64,000 bases of DNA from Frankia nepalensis (GTDB lineage: Bacteria > Actinomycetota > Actinomycetes > Frankiales > Frankiaceae), in assembly GCF_016786325.1 (NCBI RefSeq), contig NZ_JADWYU010000097.1, positions 26,674 to 90,673 on the forward strand, in the 5' to 3' direction. This document shows positions 1-6,953 of the stretch, one piece after another. How positions within the stretch are numbered: position 1 is the first letter of the stretch; each line of letters begins with the position of its first letter. The notes beneath the pieces are model-generated. The model worked only from the letters and a program-made list of their open reading frames with translations. It made no database searches and was not told where the DNA came from. The position numbers and the translations under genes were made by a program.

Positions 1-2
1 TC

Positions 3-80
3 CTTCCGCCGCTGGACCACCCCGACCTGACGACGAAGATCGCCGCCGCCGCGGCGGCCGCCCTGCCAGCCGACGGTTAG
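3..80 (+). CDS. C-terminal end of an unknown protein (partial)
   Basis: Frame 3 is open from the left edge to a TAG at 78-80 and ends in an Ala-rich tail (KIAAAAAAALPADG). Codons are G/C-ending as in real genes of this window. Only 25 residues are visible, so no family can be named. It is followed by the short SDR remnant at 131-203 on the other strand. Confidence 0.4.
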   Translation, partial: LPPLDHPDLTTKIAAAAAAALPADG

Positions 81-130
81 GCCCATTTACCCGGCCGGCG
101 CCGGCCGGGAGAACCTCGAACAAGGCTTGC

Positions 131-203
131 GTGTCAGCGGGCGGCGACGAGGCCGCCGTCGACGAGGAGACCTGGCTGGTTGTGAAGCCGTCGGCGTCGG
201 GCG
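131..203 (-). pseudogene. Fragment of an SDR 3' end
   Basis: About 72 bases match, at roughly 85% by eye, the last part of the intact SDR gene at 1193-1264, including the position of the stop codon. A one-base shift breaks the frame, so the intact end (FMTGQVVLADGG) is scrambled here. The toxin-antitoxin pair lies between this fragment and the intact copy. It is best read as the scar of a duplication or insertion. Confidence 0.6.
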
Positions 204-211
204 CCGTCCGG

Positions 212-649
212 TCAGACCGATACGACCCTGACGGCCGACGGGGGTGCCTCGCGGCCGGGCCCGGTGCGGTCGAGGTGGTCGGCGAGCAGGGCCGAGAGGT
301 CGTCCGGGTCCGACGTCAGGACGGTCGCCGGCTTGTCCTCCGCGTCGAGGGCGGTGGCGGCGACCATCGCGTCGATCGCGTGCTCGTGGCCGTGCCTGTC
401 CGCGTCCTTGAGCAGGCTCGATGCGGAGCGCGCGAGATCCTGGCTCAGCGGGACGACTGTCAGCCGCGACAGCACCCAGTCCAGCCGGGCCCGGTGAACG
501 CCCGCGTGATCCGCCTCGACGATGGTGGCGGCCGTGATTGCGATGCGGACGTCTTCCCGCAGGGCGGCTGTGAGTCTCGCGGCCATCTTTCGGTCGGCGC
601 GCAGGTGCAGCGACAGTGCCTCGCTGTCGAGGATCAGAGTGCCGCTCAT
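212..649 (-). CDS. vapC: PIN-domain toxin, VapC-like
   Basis: This 145-residue protein has the size and layout of a VapC ribonuclease toxin. The acidic residues expected at the PIN active site are present: D8 (LILDSEA), E45 (TIVEAD), D93 (HAIDAM) and D114/D116 (TSDPDD). VapC toxins are Mg2+-dependent RNases that cut tRNA or rRNA and are held inactive by the partner antitoxin. Its ATG overlaps the stop of the upstream gene by four bases (ATGA), so the two are translationally coupled. The RNA target cannot be told from sequence. Confidence 0.8.
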   Translation of the reverse strand: MSGTLILDSEALSLHLRADRKMAARLTAALREDVRIAITAATIVEADHAGVHRARLDWVLSRLTVVPLSQDLARSASSLLKDADRHGHEHAIDAMVAATALDAEDKPATVLTSDPDDLSALLADHLDRTGPGREAPPSAVRVVSV

Positions 650-909
650 GCCTTCTCGCTCCGTGTGCCTGATCCGAAGAGCTCCTGGCGCGCGGCCTGG
701 GTTTCCTCCTCGGTGATCTTTCCGTGGATGGCCTCGCTGGCCTCGATGAGCTCGCGGAGGTTGTCGCGTTCGATCTGGCGCCGGACGGCGCGCTCGATGT
801 ACGCGGAGACGCCGCGCTTGCCGACCCGCTCCCGGACGGACGCGATCACACTGGCGTGCAGTGACACTGACACCGAGACCGTCGGATCCGGATCTCCGTC
901 GTCGCCCAC
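646..909 (-). CDS. vapB: VapB-like antitoxin
   Basis: It encodes an 87-residue acidic and basic protein directly upstream of the PIN toxin, with a ribbon-helix-helix-like N-terminal strand (TVSVSVSLHASV) followed by helices, and a charged C-terminal part that would wrap the toxin. The GTG at 909 is chosen because codons upstream (910-951) suddenly become A/T-ending and contain a good -10 hexamer placed for a leaderless transcript. In-frame starts at 951, 999 and 1047 exist but lack a ribosome site. It should neutralise VapC and repress the operon; the exact antitoxin subfamily is not certain. Confidence 0.65.
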   Translation of the reverse strand: MGDDGDPDPTVSVSVSLHASVIASVRERVGKRGVSAYIERAVRRQIERDNLRELIEASEAIHGKITEEETQAARQELFGSGTRSEKA

Positions 910-916
910 GATGAGG

Positions 917-922
917 AGACTA
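917..922 (-). promoter_or_regulatory. -10 element of a leaderless vapBC promoter
   Basis: On the minus strand TAGTCT fits the actinobacterial TANNNT -10 consensus, preceded by TGC. Seven bases separate it from the GTG at 909, the normal distance to a transcription start, so the message would begin with the start codon. The surrounding 40 bases are markedly A/T-richer than the genes. Confidence 0.45.
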
Positions 923-1192
923 GCAAAAGGATTGCCAGAAGGAAGAATCATGATCGTGCCAGGTGGCTGCCACTCGATTGGAGTCGTCGGGCGCTCCATG
1001 GTGATGGCCAGATTGGCTGGGGGTGGTGCATGCGTGGTAGCGAGCACTGGGACCGCAGAAGTCGATGTGATGGGTCAGACACTGCCTGGGTAGACAGTAG
1101 CTCCTCCGGTCGAAAACGGTCAAACCGGCCGGTCTGGCCCTGGCTGGGGCGCCGGCCAGCGGCTGGGCCGTCGTCCAGTCGGCGGTTCGGGG

Positions 1193-1966
1193 TCAGCGGG
1201 CGACGACGAGGCCGCCGTCGGCGAGGACGACCTGGCCGGTCATGAAGCTGCCGGCGTCGGAGGCCATGAGCAGGGCGGGGCCGACCATCTCGTCGGGGTG
1301 GGCGGCGCGGGCGAGGTGGCTGGCCCTGGCCATCCGCTCCTGGGCCTCGGGGGTGGTGGCGCGGACCATGTCCGTGTCGACCGTGCCAGGCGCCAGGGCA
1401 TTCACCCGGATGCCGCGGCTGGCGTATTCGGCGGCCATGGAGCGGGTGAAGGCGACCAGAGCGGCCTTGGCCGCGGCGTACATCGAGACGGCGGGGGAGT
1501 GCAGGAAGGCGCCGGCCGAGACGACGTTGATGACCGAGGCGGCCGGGCTTTCGGTGAGATAGGGGAGGGCTTCCTGGACGAGGAAGACGGGGCCGCGCAG
1601 GTTGACGTCGAACGACTTGGCCCAGGCGTCGGCGGTCATGGCGCCGAGGGGTTGGGCGAGGCCGGTGGCGGCGTCGTTGACGACGATGTCGATGCGGCCG
1701 AAGGTCTGCGCGGCGCGGTCGACCAGAGCATGGAGCGCGTCGAGGTCGCCGACGTGGGTGGGAACGCCGAGCGCCTCGCCGCCCATGGCCCTGAGGTGGG
1801 CTTCGGTCTCGGCGCAGGCGGCTGGTTTGCGGCTGGCGACGACGACGGTGGCGCCGGCGGCGACGAAGCCTTCGGCGATCGCGCGGCCGATGCCACGGGT
1901 GCCTCCGGTGATGATCGCGACCCGGCCGGTCAGGTCGAACAGCGACCGCAGCTTCTCAGCGTCCAT
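1193..1966 (-). CDS. Short-chain dehydrogenase/reductase (SDR)
   Basis: A 257-residue classical SDR, a Rossmann-fold NAD(P)-dependent oxidoreductase. It has the cofactor motif TGGTRGIG (residues 20-27), NDAA at 97-100, N122, S150 and the catalytic pair Y163 and K167 (YAAAK). The end has the usual TGQVVLADGG. The substrate is unknown; nearby thiolase-like and LLM genes suggest breakdown of a lipid or cyclic compound. Degenerate copies of its 3' end occur at 131-203 and 2325-2376. It is separated from the upstream operon by 430 bases, so it probably has its own promoter. Confidence 0.85.
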   Translation of the reverse strand: MDAEKLRSLFDLTGRVAIITGGTRGIGRAIAEGFVAAGATVVVASRKPAACAETEAHLRAMGGEALGVPTHVGDLDALHALVDRAAQTFGRIDIVVNDAATGLAQPLGAMTADAWAKSFDVNLRGPVFLVQEALPYLTESPAASVINVVSAGAFLHSPAVSMYAAAKAALVAFTRSMAAEYASRGIRVNALAPGTVDTDMVRATTPEAQERMARASHLARAAHPDEMVGPALLMASDAGSFMTGQVVLADGGLVVAR

Positions 1967-2062
1967 GCGGGCATCGTGTGATCGGTAGAACCCGGTGTCA
2001 ACCGATGAGCGTGACCGGAGGAGGGAGGCCGCCGATCAGCATCCTGGCCGAGCCAGCGAGCT

Positions 2063-2075
2063 AGAACGAAGTTCT
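2063..2075. promoter_or_regulatory. Possible operator upstream of the SDR
   Basis: The inverted repeat AGAAC-GAA-GTTCT lies about 97 bases upstream of the SDR start. It resembles TetR-family operators, and loosely the KstR type (AAC and GTT half-sites), but the spacer is three bases rather than two. No regulator gene is next to it. Confidence 0.25.
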
Positions 2076-2324
2076 CGTCGATGGGCGACGACCAGGGCCA
2101 TGCCTGGCGACGTTCGCCCTGTGCCCGCGTGCGGCGGTGTGCCCGTCTTGTCCGGCGTCACGGGGAATCGTGTCCGACACCAGAGCCAGGACCAGCGCCG
2201 TTTCGTGGCCCTGATGTCCGACAGGACGGCCGGGATCCCTCGGTGTCTGCCACGGCGCGGGAGAGGAGTGGCGGGGCGCCGCTCTGTCTGTCCGCCGGCA
2301 GGCAGACATTGCCCGCGCGGCACC

Positions 2325-2376
2325 AGGTCGCCGTTGACGAGGACGACCTGGCCGGTCACGAAGCCGTCCGCGTCGT
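2325..2376 (-). pseudogene. Second fragment of an SDR 3' end
   Basis: Translated on the minus strand these bases give DGFVTGQVVLVNGDLVP, clearly the C-terminal signature of an SDR (compare FMTGQVVLADGGLVV in the intact gene). No cofactor or catalytic region lies upstream, so it is a remnant only. Confidence 0.6.
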
Positions 2377-2399
2377 GCCGTCCTGAGCGTCGCGTTGCC

Positions 2400-3545
2400 C
2401 TAGGCGCCGCGGCCCAGGATGATCGCGCTGCGGCCGGCGGCGGCCAGGACGTGCCGGACGTCGCTCACCTGGTTGGCGGCGGTGCCGCGCAGCTGGCGGA
2501 CCGCCTCCAGGATGTTGTTCACCCCGTGGATGTAGGCCTCGCCGAGCAGGCCGCCGTGAGTGTTCACGGGAATGGTGCCGTCGAGGTCGATGTGGCCGTC
2601 GGCGATGAAGTCGCGGGCCTCGCCCGGCTTGCAGAAGCCGTACGCCTCCAGCTGGTAGAAGACGACGGGGGAGAAGTTCTCGTAGAGCATCGCGACGTCG
2701 ATGTCGGCGGGGCCGAGGCCGGTCGTCTCGTACAGGATCCGCGCGCCCATCTCCGCCTCGGGGAAACGGGCGATGTCCGGGTGGTAGTAGTTGAACAGCA
2801 CGTCGCCGTCGATCACGTTGCCCTGCGTCGCCGCCTCGACGGTGACGAGTGGCTGGCGCAGGTCCCGGGCGCGCTCGGCCGTGGTGACGACGAGCGCGAC
2901 GCCGCCGTCGCTTTCCTGGCAGCAGTCGAGCAGGCGCAGGATCGGCTCGACGATCCACCGCGAGTTCTGGTGGTCGGCGAGTGTGATCGGCTTGCCGTGG
3001 AACCAGGCGTTCGGGTTCGTCGCCGCGTGGCGGCGCGCGACCACCGAGTAGAGACCGAAGTCGGCGTTGGTCAGCCCGTAAACGTGCATGTACCGCTGGA
3101 ACCAGAGCGAGTACATCTTGGTGGGCGCGTCGAGGCCGTACGGCAGATAGAAGTTGAAGCCGGCGGAACGTGCCTGTTGGGCGGGTTGGCCGAACCGGTG
3201 GCCGGAGCGCTCGTTGAACGCCCGGTACACCACGACGACGTTCGCCATTCCCGAGATCACCGCGGCGGCCGCGTGCTCGACGGTCGCGGACGCGCCGCCG
3301 CCCCCGAACGGGGTGCGCGACGCCCAGCGGATCTCCTCGATGCCGACCGCGCGGGCCAGCGCCAGCTCGTCGTTCGTGTCCTGGGTGAAGGTGACCGTGC
3401 CGTCGACGTCGCGCCCGGACAGCCCGGCGTCGGCGAGCGCGGCGCGCACGGCCTCCGCCGCCAGTTGCAGCTCGCTACGCCCGGAGTTCTTGGAGAACTC
3501 GGTCTGCCCGATCCCGACGATCGCGGCTTTCGCGCTGGCCGCCAT
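2400..3545 (-). CDS. Thiolase-like / lipid-transfer protein
   Basis: A 381-residue member of the SCP-x/Ltp2 branch of the thiolase fold. The start KAAIVGIGQTEFSK is typical of the family, and NTHGGLLGEA near the C-terminus is the conserved Asn-x-His-Gly-Gly loop. The region where thiolases carry the nucleophilic Cys reads GGGGASATVEHA, with no Cys; in Ltp2-type enzymes this goes with aldol or retro-aldol chemistry rather than thiolysis. Its ATG overlaps the stop of the DUF35 gene by one base (TGATG). Known pairs of this kind form a heteromeric complex. The substrate is probably an acyl-CoA; this is inferred. Confidence 0.85.
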   Translation of the reverse strand: MAASAKAAIVGIGQTEFSKNSGRSELQLAAEAVRAALADAGLSGRDVDGTVTFTQDTNDELALARAVGIEEIRWASRTPFGGGGASATVEHAAAAVISGMANVVVVYRAFNERSGHRFGQPAQQARSAGFNFYLPYGLDAPTKMYSLWFQRYMHVYGLTNADFGLYSVVARRHAATNPNAWFHGKPITLADHQNSRWIVEPILRLLDCCQESDGGVALVVTTAERARDLRQPLVTVEAATQGNVIDGDVLFNYYHPDIARFPEAEMGARILYETTGLGPADIDVAMLYENFSPVVFYQLEAYGFCKPGEARDFIADGHIDLDGTIPVNTHGGLLGEAYIHGVNNILEAVRQLRGTAANQVSDVRHVLAAAGRSAIILGRGA

Positions 3546-3955
3546 CAGACGCTCACCTCCTGGGCCGCCGCCGGGCGGAACTGGGGCAGCCTGAAGCCGT
3601 CGACCTCGTCGAAGAACACCTCGACCGGCATTTCGTTCGACACGTCGGCCGCGTCGACCTCTCGCAGGTTCGACACGAGCCGAATGCCCTCCTCGAGGTC
3701 GACGAGGATGACGATGCGCGGCGCGTCGTCGGGCTGGGACGGGTGGCGCGACACGATCCAGCTGTGGATCGTGCCGCGGCCGGACAGCTCGCGTTCCGTC
3801 CAGTCGACCGAGCCGCAAGCCGGGCACATCGGCGACGGCGGGTGCGCGATCCGGCCGCAGCCGGCGCAGGCGCGCGTGACCAGCCTGCCGTCCCGCGCGG
3901 CCTCCCAGAAGAAGGCGTCGTCGAGGTCGGGGACCGGGCGGATGACGCGTGGCAT
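3545..3955 (-). CDS. DUF35 / OB-fold protein with zinc ribbon
   Basis: A 136-residue protein with a rubredoxin-like zinc ribbon (C30, C33, C44, C47 in CAGCGRI...CPACG) followed by an OB-fold that binds acyl-CoA in relatives such as ChsH2. It starts at an ATG with GGAGG seven bases upstream and is translationally coupled to the thiolase-like gene. In characterised systems the DUF35 partner is needed to fold and activate the thiolase-like subunit. The SDR pseudogene ends immediately upstream, so its ribosome site lies in the dead gene's tail. Confidence 0.85.
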   Translation of the reverse strand: MPRVIRPVPDLDDAFFWEAARDGRLVTRACAGCGRIAHPPSPMCPACGSVDWTERELSGRGTIHSWIVSRHPSQPDDAPRIVILVDLEEGIRLVSNLREVDAADVSNEMPVEVFFDEVDGFRLPQFRPAAAQEVSV

Positions 3956-3965
3956 GAATCCTCCA

Positions 3966-4176
3966 GCCTTGTTTGGTCGCGAAGAGCGGCCTCATGTCGG
4001 GGAAGGCGCGCGGCGTGTGCCCGCCGTCGACGCTGATGCGCTGACCGGTGACCCAGCTCGACTCCTGGCCGGCGAGGAAACGGCCCGCCGCCGGCGAGCG
4101 GCAGCGCGCTCGCGAACCCCGGCCCGCCGCCGCCCACGACCAGGGCACGCAGCCCGTCGAGCGGTCCCTAGGGCAT
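3966..4176 (-). pseudogene. SDR pseudogene with nonsense codon and internal deletion
   Basis: On the minus strand a perfect AGGAGG (4183-4188) sits six bases before ATG, but the frame reads ATG CCC TAG and stops at codon 3. Beyond the stop comes an SDR beginning (GLRALVVGGGGPGFA), and then, after a jump and a frame change, an SDR ending (SSWVTGQRISVDGGHTPRAF). Roughly 190 middle codons are missing. It occupies the place between the SnoaL-like and DUF35 genes, so the operon once had an SDR step here. The nonsense codon could be a CAG-to-TAG change. Confidence 0.8.
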
Positions 4177-4210
4177 CGTCTGCCTCCTGAACAGCCGAGA
4201 AAACGGAGGG

Positions 4211-4744
4211 TCAGCGGTGCGACTGGCTGCCGGTGACCGGCTCGACCCGTTGCCAGAGGACGTTCACGGCGCGCCGGGCGAACCGCCAGACGCCGTCCGT
4301 GCCGCGGGCGTAGGCGTCCGCGTAGCGGATCGCCATCCGCAGGTCGACCGGCGTGCCGCCCTCGTCGAGGTGCAGGTGATGCGCCTCGCAGTAGGTCTCG
4401 CCGACGGCTGTGTCCCCGTCGACCTGGCAGCGGTGGTTGCCGACGAAGTGGAACGTCTCGGTGAACCGGGCGCGCAGCGCCCGGGGGATCCCGGCCAGCG
4501 CGGCGGGACCGACGACCGGGCGGTTCGGCTCGGCCTGGTCCGCGTAGCTGACCCGCAGCACGCCCTCGTCGGTGAACAGCGAGGCGAACAGCTCCCCGTC
4601 GCCGGCGTCCGCCGCGGCGGCGTAGCTCGCGGCCAGGTCGCGCAGGGCGAGCCGGTCGGCCGCGTCGCCGGACGAGCGGCCCGCGGCGAGCAGGCCCGCG
4701 GGTCGGGGCTTGCCGTCGGTCGTCAGCTCCACAGCTTCTCCCAC
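4211..4744 (-). CDS. SnoaL-like / NTF2-fold protein
   Basis: A 177-residue protein of the SnoaL-like family, with an alpha helix (LALRDLAASYAAAADAGD), a Phe/Asp segment (LFASLFTDEGVL), and later FHFVGNHRCQ and ETYCEAHH as in hydratase or isomerase relatives. These small cone-shaped folds bind hydrophobic ligands. It overlaps the LLM gene by 22 bases in another frame, so the two are co-translated. The start could also be the GTG at 4732. Its catalytic role is unknown; it may act on the product of the LLM enzyme. Confidence 0.7.
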   Translation of the reverse strand: MGEAVELTTDGKPRPAGLLAAGRSSGDAADRLALRDLAASYAAAADAGDGELFASLFTDEGVLRVSYADQAEPNRPVVGPAALAGIPRALRARFTETFHFVGNHRCQVDGDTAVGETYCEAHHLHLDEGGTPVDLRMAIRYADAYARGTDGVWRFARRAVNVLWQRVEPVTGSQSHR

Positions 4745-5670
4745 CGCTGGCCGAGGTCGGCGATCCAGGCGGTCGCCTCGGCGCCGTCGCGCACGAACGC
4801 GGAGATCGGGACCGAGACCTCGGTGACGCCGAGATCGGCGAGCGCCGGCGCGCCGGCGAGCGTGCGGTCCAGGTCCAGCGACCCGTCGTCGTCGCGGGCG
4901 ATCGGCAGGCTGTGACGCACCCGCGGGGTCTCGTCGCCCCGGCCGGCGGCCGCCCAGGCCTCGCGGATCTTCGCGAGGCCGGCGGCGACGCCCTCCACGG
5001 TCTCACCCATGATCGGGATCCAGCCGTCGCCCAGCTCGGTGATCCGGCGCAGGTTGCGTCGCGTCAGCGGGCCGCTGAACAGGATGGCCGGGCCGTTCGG
5101 CTGGGTCGGCTTCGGGTCGCACCAGATCTTCTCGAAGCGGGCGGTCGGCAGGTCGACGGCGGCGGGCCCAGGCGCCCACAGCGCCCGGCACGCCGCGATC
5201 GTGTCGTCGAGGATCTGGGCGCGGTTGGCGAAGTCCAGGTCCAGCGTCTCGTACTCCTCCGGCTGCCAGCCGGTGCCGACACCCAGCTCCAGGCGGCCCC
5301 GCGAGAGCGCGTCCAGGGTGGCCGCCTGCTTGGCGAGCAGCGGGGCGCGGCGCAGGCCGGCGATCAGGATGCCGGTGGACAGGCGCACCCGCGCCGTCGC
5401 CCCGGCGATGACCGACAGCAGCGTGACGGGCTCGAGCCAGGGCGAGCCGTAGGGGTAGCGGAAGGGGCCCCACGGATACCGGTCGAGCCGCTCGCCCATG
5501 ATCACATGGTCGCTCTGCACCAGGGTGTCGACGCCCGCCTCGTCGGCGGCGCGGGCCAAGTCGATGATCTTGTGTTGCTCGTCGGACCTGTACATGGACT
5601 CGCCGACGGGCAGGCCGAGCGCGAGACGGGGTCGCGCCGTCGGGCCAGCAGCGGGTTGGGTCGCCGTCAT
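4723..5670 (-). CDS. LLM-class, probably F420-dependent, oxidoreductase
   Basis: A 315-residue TIM-barrel oxidoreductase of the luciferase-like monooxygenase class. Typical segments are present: TLVQSDHVIM, SVIAGATARVRLSTGI, TLDALSRGRLELGVG and ELGDGWIPIMG. In actinomycetes such enzymes mostly use F420 rather than FMN. The ATG at 5670 is chosen because GAAGGAGG stands eight bases ahead; the frame is open 14 codons further. It lies 22 bases after the hydrolase gene in one operon. The substrate is not evident. Confidence 0.85.
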   Translation of the reverse strand: MTATQPAAGPTARPRLALGLPVGESMYRSDEQHKIIDLARAADEAGVDTLVQSDHVIMGERLDRYPWGPFRYPYGSPWLEPVTLLSVIAGATARVRLSTGILIAGLRRAPLLAKQAATLDALSRGRLELGVGTGWQPEEYETLDLDFANRAQILDDTIAACRALWAPGPAAVDLPTARFEKIWCDPKPTQPNGPAILFSGPLTRRNLRRITELGDGWIPIMGETVEGVAAGLAKIREAWAAAGRGDETPRVRHSLPIARDDDGSLDLDRTLAGAPALADLGVTEVSVPISAFVRDGAEATAWIADLGQRWEKLWS

Positions 5671-5692
5671 ACCTGAGCCTCCTTCAGCAACA

Positions 5693-6739
5693 TCATGTAT
5701 ATTGTCTACCATTTGCCGACGGGGCGGGCGATGGTCGGTGGACGCGCAGGTCCGTGACCCGGTCGACGATGGCCCAGTCCACGATCCGGTCCCAGAGCTC
5801 GGCGCGTCCTGGGGCGACGTTGCTGTTGTGGTACGCCCCCGCGAGGACGTGCAGCGTGACGTCGGGGCAGCCGGGCAGGTAGCCCGGTGCCTCGCGCGGC
5901 GGACCGGCGATGTCGTGCTCGGCGAGACCGATCAGCACCGGGACGTCGATCGCCGCGAGAGCGTCACGGTGGCTGCCGGGAATCATCGACGCGAGCCCGC
6001 ACGGGGTGATCAGGCTGTCGGCGCAGCCGGCCAGCGCGGCGGCCGCCGCCGGCGGCAGGCCTGGCCCGACGAGCAGCTCCAGCACTCCTGACGAGCTCGG
6101 CACCAGCGCCCGGCCGAACCGGGCCCGCGCCAGGTCGGCGACCGACGCCCGCGCCCTGACCGGGTCGCCGGCGACCGCGAGCTCGCCGGGGCCGAGCATC
6201 TCGGGCCACCCGCGGCCGGAGTGACCCAGCAGCACCAGCCCGGCGTAGGGCCGGTGGCGGGCCTGCGCCAGCGCGACCAGCATCCCGCCCATCGAGTGGC
6301 CCAGGCCCAGCACCACCGGGTCGACCAGCCCGAGGCCGGCGACGGCGCGCGCCGCGGCGGCCGCGTCGACGTCGGCGACCGTCTCCGGCACGAGTGCCCA
6401 CGGGTCGGCCGGGGTGTCGCTCCCGCCGGTGGCCAGGTGATCGACGAGCACGACGACCAGCCCGGCGGCGGCCAGGTACGCGGCCATGTCATAGCCGGGC
6501 TGGGCATGGCCAGGCTGGGCATGGCCAGGCTCGGCATGGGCGGGCTCGTCGCGGGTGGCACGGCCGGCGCCGGCGAGCTCGAAGTATCGCGCCGACATGC
6601 CGCCGCCGGCGAAGCAGCACAGCACGACGGGTCGCTCCGGAGTCCGGTCCGGGTCTCGGACGATCCGGACCGACACCTCCGCCGCCCCGGCGGGCGCGAC
6701 GTCGTCGACCCGGACCCGCGCGCTGGTTCCTTCGAGCAC
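5693..6739 (-). CDS. Alpha/beta hydrolase
   Basis: A 348-residue alpha/beta hydrolase. The nucleophile elbow is GHSMGG with Ser149; the oxyanion loop is near FAGGGMS (about residues 43-49) and the likely acid/His pair lies late (EHDIAG, AYHNSN). The GTG at 6739 has GAGGAAGG upstream and is the first start with coding-like codons. Residues 68-82 contain a short HAEPG/HAQPG repeat coded by 15-base repeats, probably a surface loop. It is the first gene of the minus-strand catabolic operon ending at 2400 and could open an ester or lactone. Confidence 0.8.
   Translation of the reverse strand: MLEGTSARVRVDDVAPAGAAEVSVRIVRDPDRTPERPVVLCCFAGGGMSARYFELAGAGRATRDEPAHAEPGHAQPGHAQPGYDMAAYLAAAGLVVVLVDHLATGGSDTPADPWALVPETVADVDAAAAARAVAGLGLVDPVVLGLGHSMGGMLVALAQARHRPYAGLVLLGHSGRGWPEMLGPGELAVAGDPVRARASVADLARARFGRALVPSSSGVLELLVGPGLPPAAAAALAGCADSLITPCGLASMIPGSHRDALAAIDVPVLIGLAEHDIAGPPREAPGYLPGCPDVTLHVLAGAYHNSNVAPGRAELWDRIVDWAIVDRVTDLRVHRPSPAPSANGRQYT
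6502..6546. repeat. 15-bp tandem repeat inside the hydrolase gene
   Basis: Two exact copies of GGGCATGGCCAGGCT (6502-6516 and 6517-6531) are followed by a degenerate third. The unit is a multiple of three, so the reading frame is kept and the protein gains Pro-Gly-His-Ala-Gln blocks. Confidence 0.8.
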
Positions 6740-6917
6740 GGCTGTCCTTCCTCGTGGTGCTGGCGCCCCCCGCGGCGTCGGCGCCGCAGGGGTGACCAGT
6801 CCTGGCAATGGCCGTGATCCCGGCCTCGCGGGCCCGGCGGCTCGGGCGCCGGCTGGGGACGGTGGCTCACCCCAACCGGCTGTTCCGGTCTGATCGCGAG
6901 GCGCGGCTGGCGGTGCC

Positions 6918-6939
6918 GCCACCGGCGGCGGCCGGTGGC
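6918..6939 (-). terminator. Hairpin downstream of the substrate-binding-protein gene
   Basis: GCCACCGGC and GCCGGTGGC form a perfect 9-bp stem around GGCG, 15 bases after the stop of the gene at 6954. There is no U-run, as is common for terminators in very GC-rich actinomycetes. Confidence 0.5.
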
Positions 6940-6953
6940 AGCGCCGGTGGCGG

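Larger units (their letters stand above)
1967..2399. other. Intergenic stretch with decayed sequence
   Basis: No gene was recognised between the SDR start and the thiolase-like stop. It holds the palindrome at 2063-2075 and the SDR fragment at 2325-2376. The remaining bases read in several frames without a coding pattern and look like decayed coding DNA. Confidence 0.5.

Noticed and set aside
2063..2075. A KstR operator
   Set aside because: The spacer between AAC and GTT is three bases instead of two, and no cholesterol genes or kstR are nearby; kept only as a weak palindrome.
2400..5006. An 868-codon minus-strand frame across the thiolase-like, DUF35, SDR-fossil and SnoaL genes
   Set aside because: Only its last 381 codons are the thiolase-like gene. 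The rest runs in the wrong frame through three other genes.
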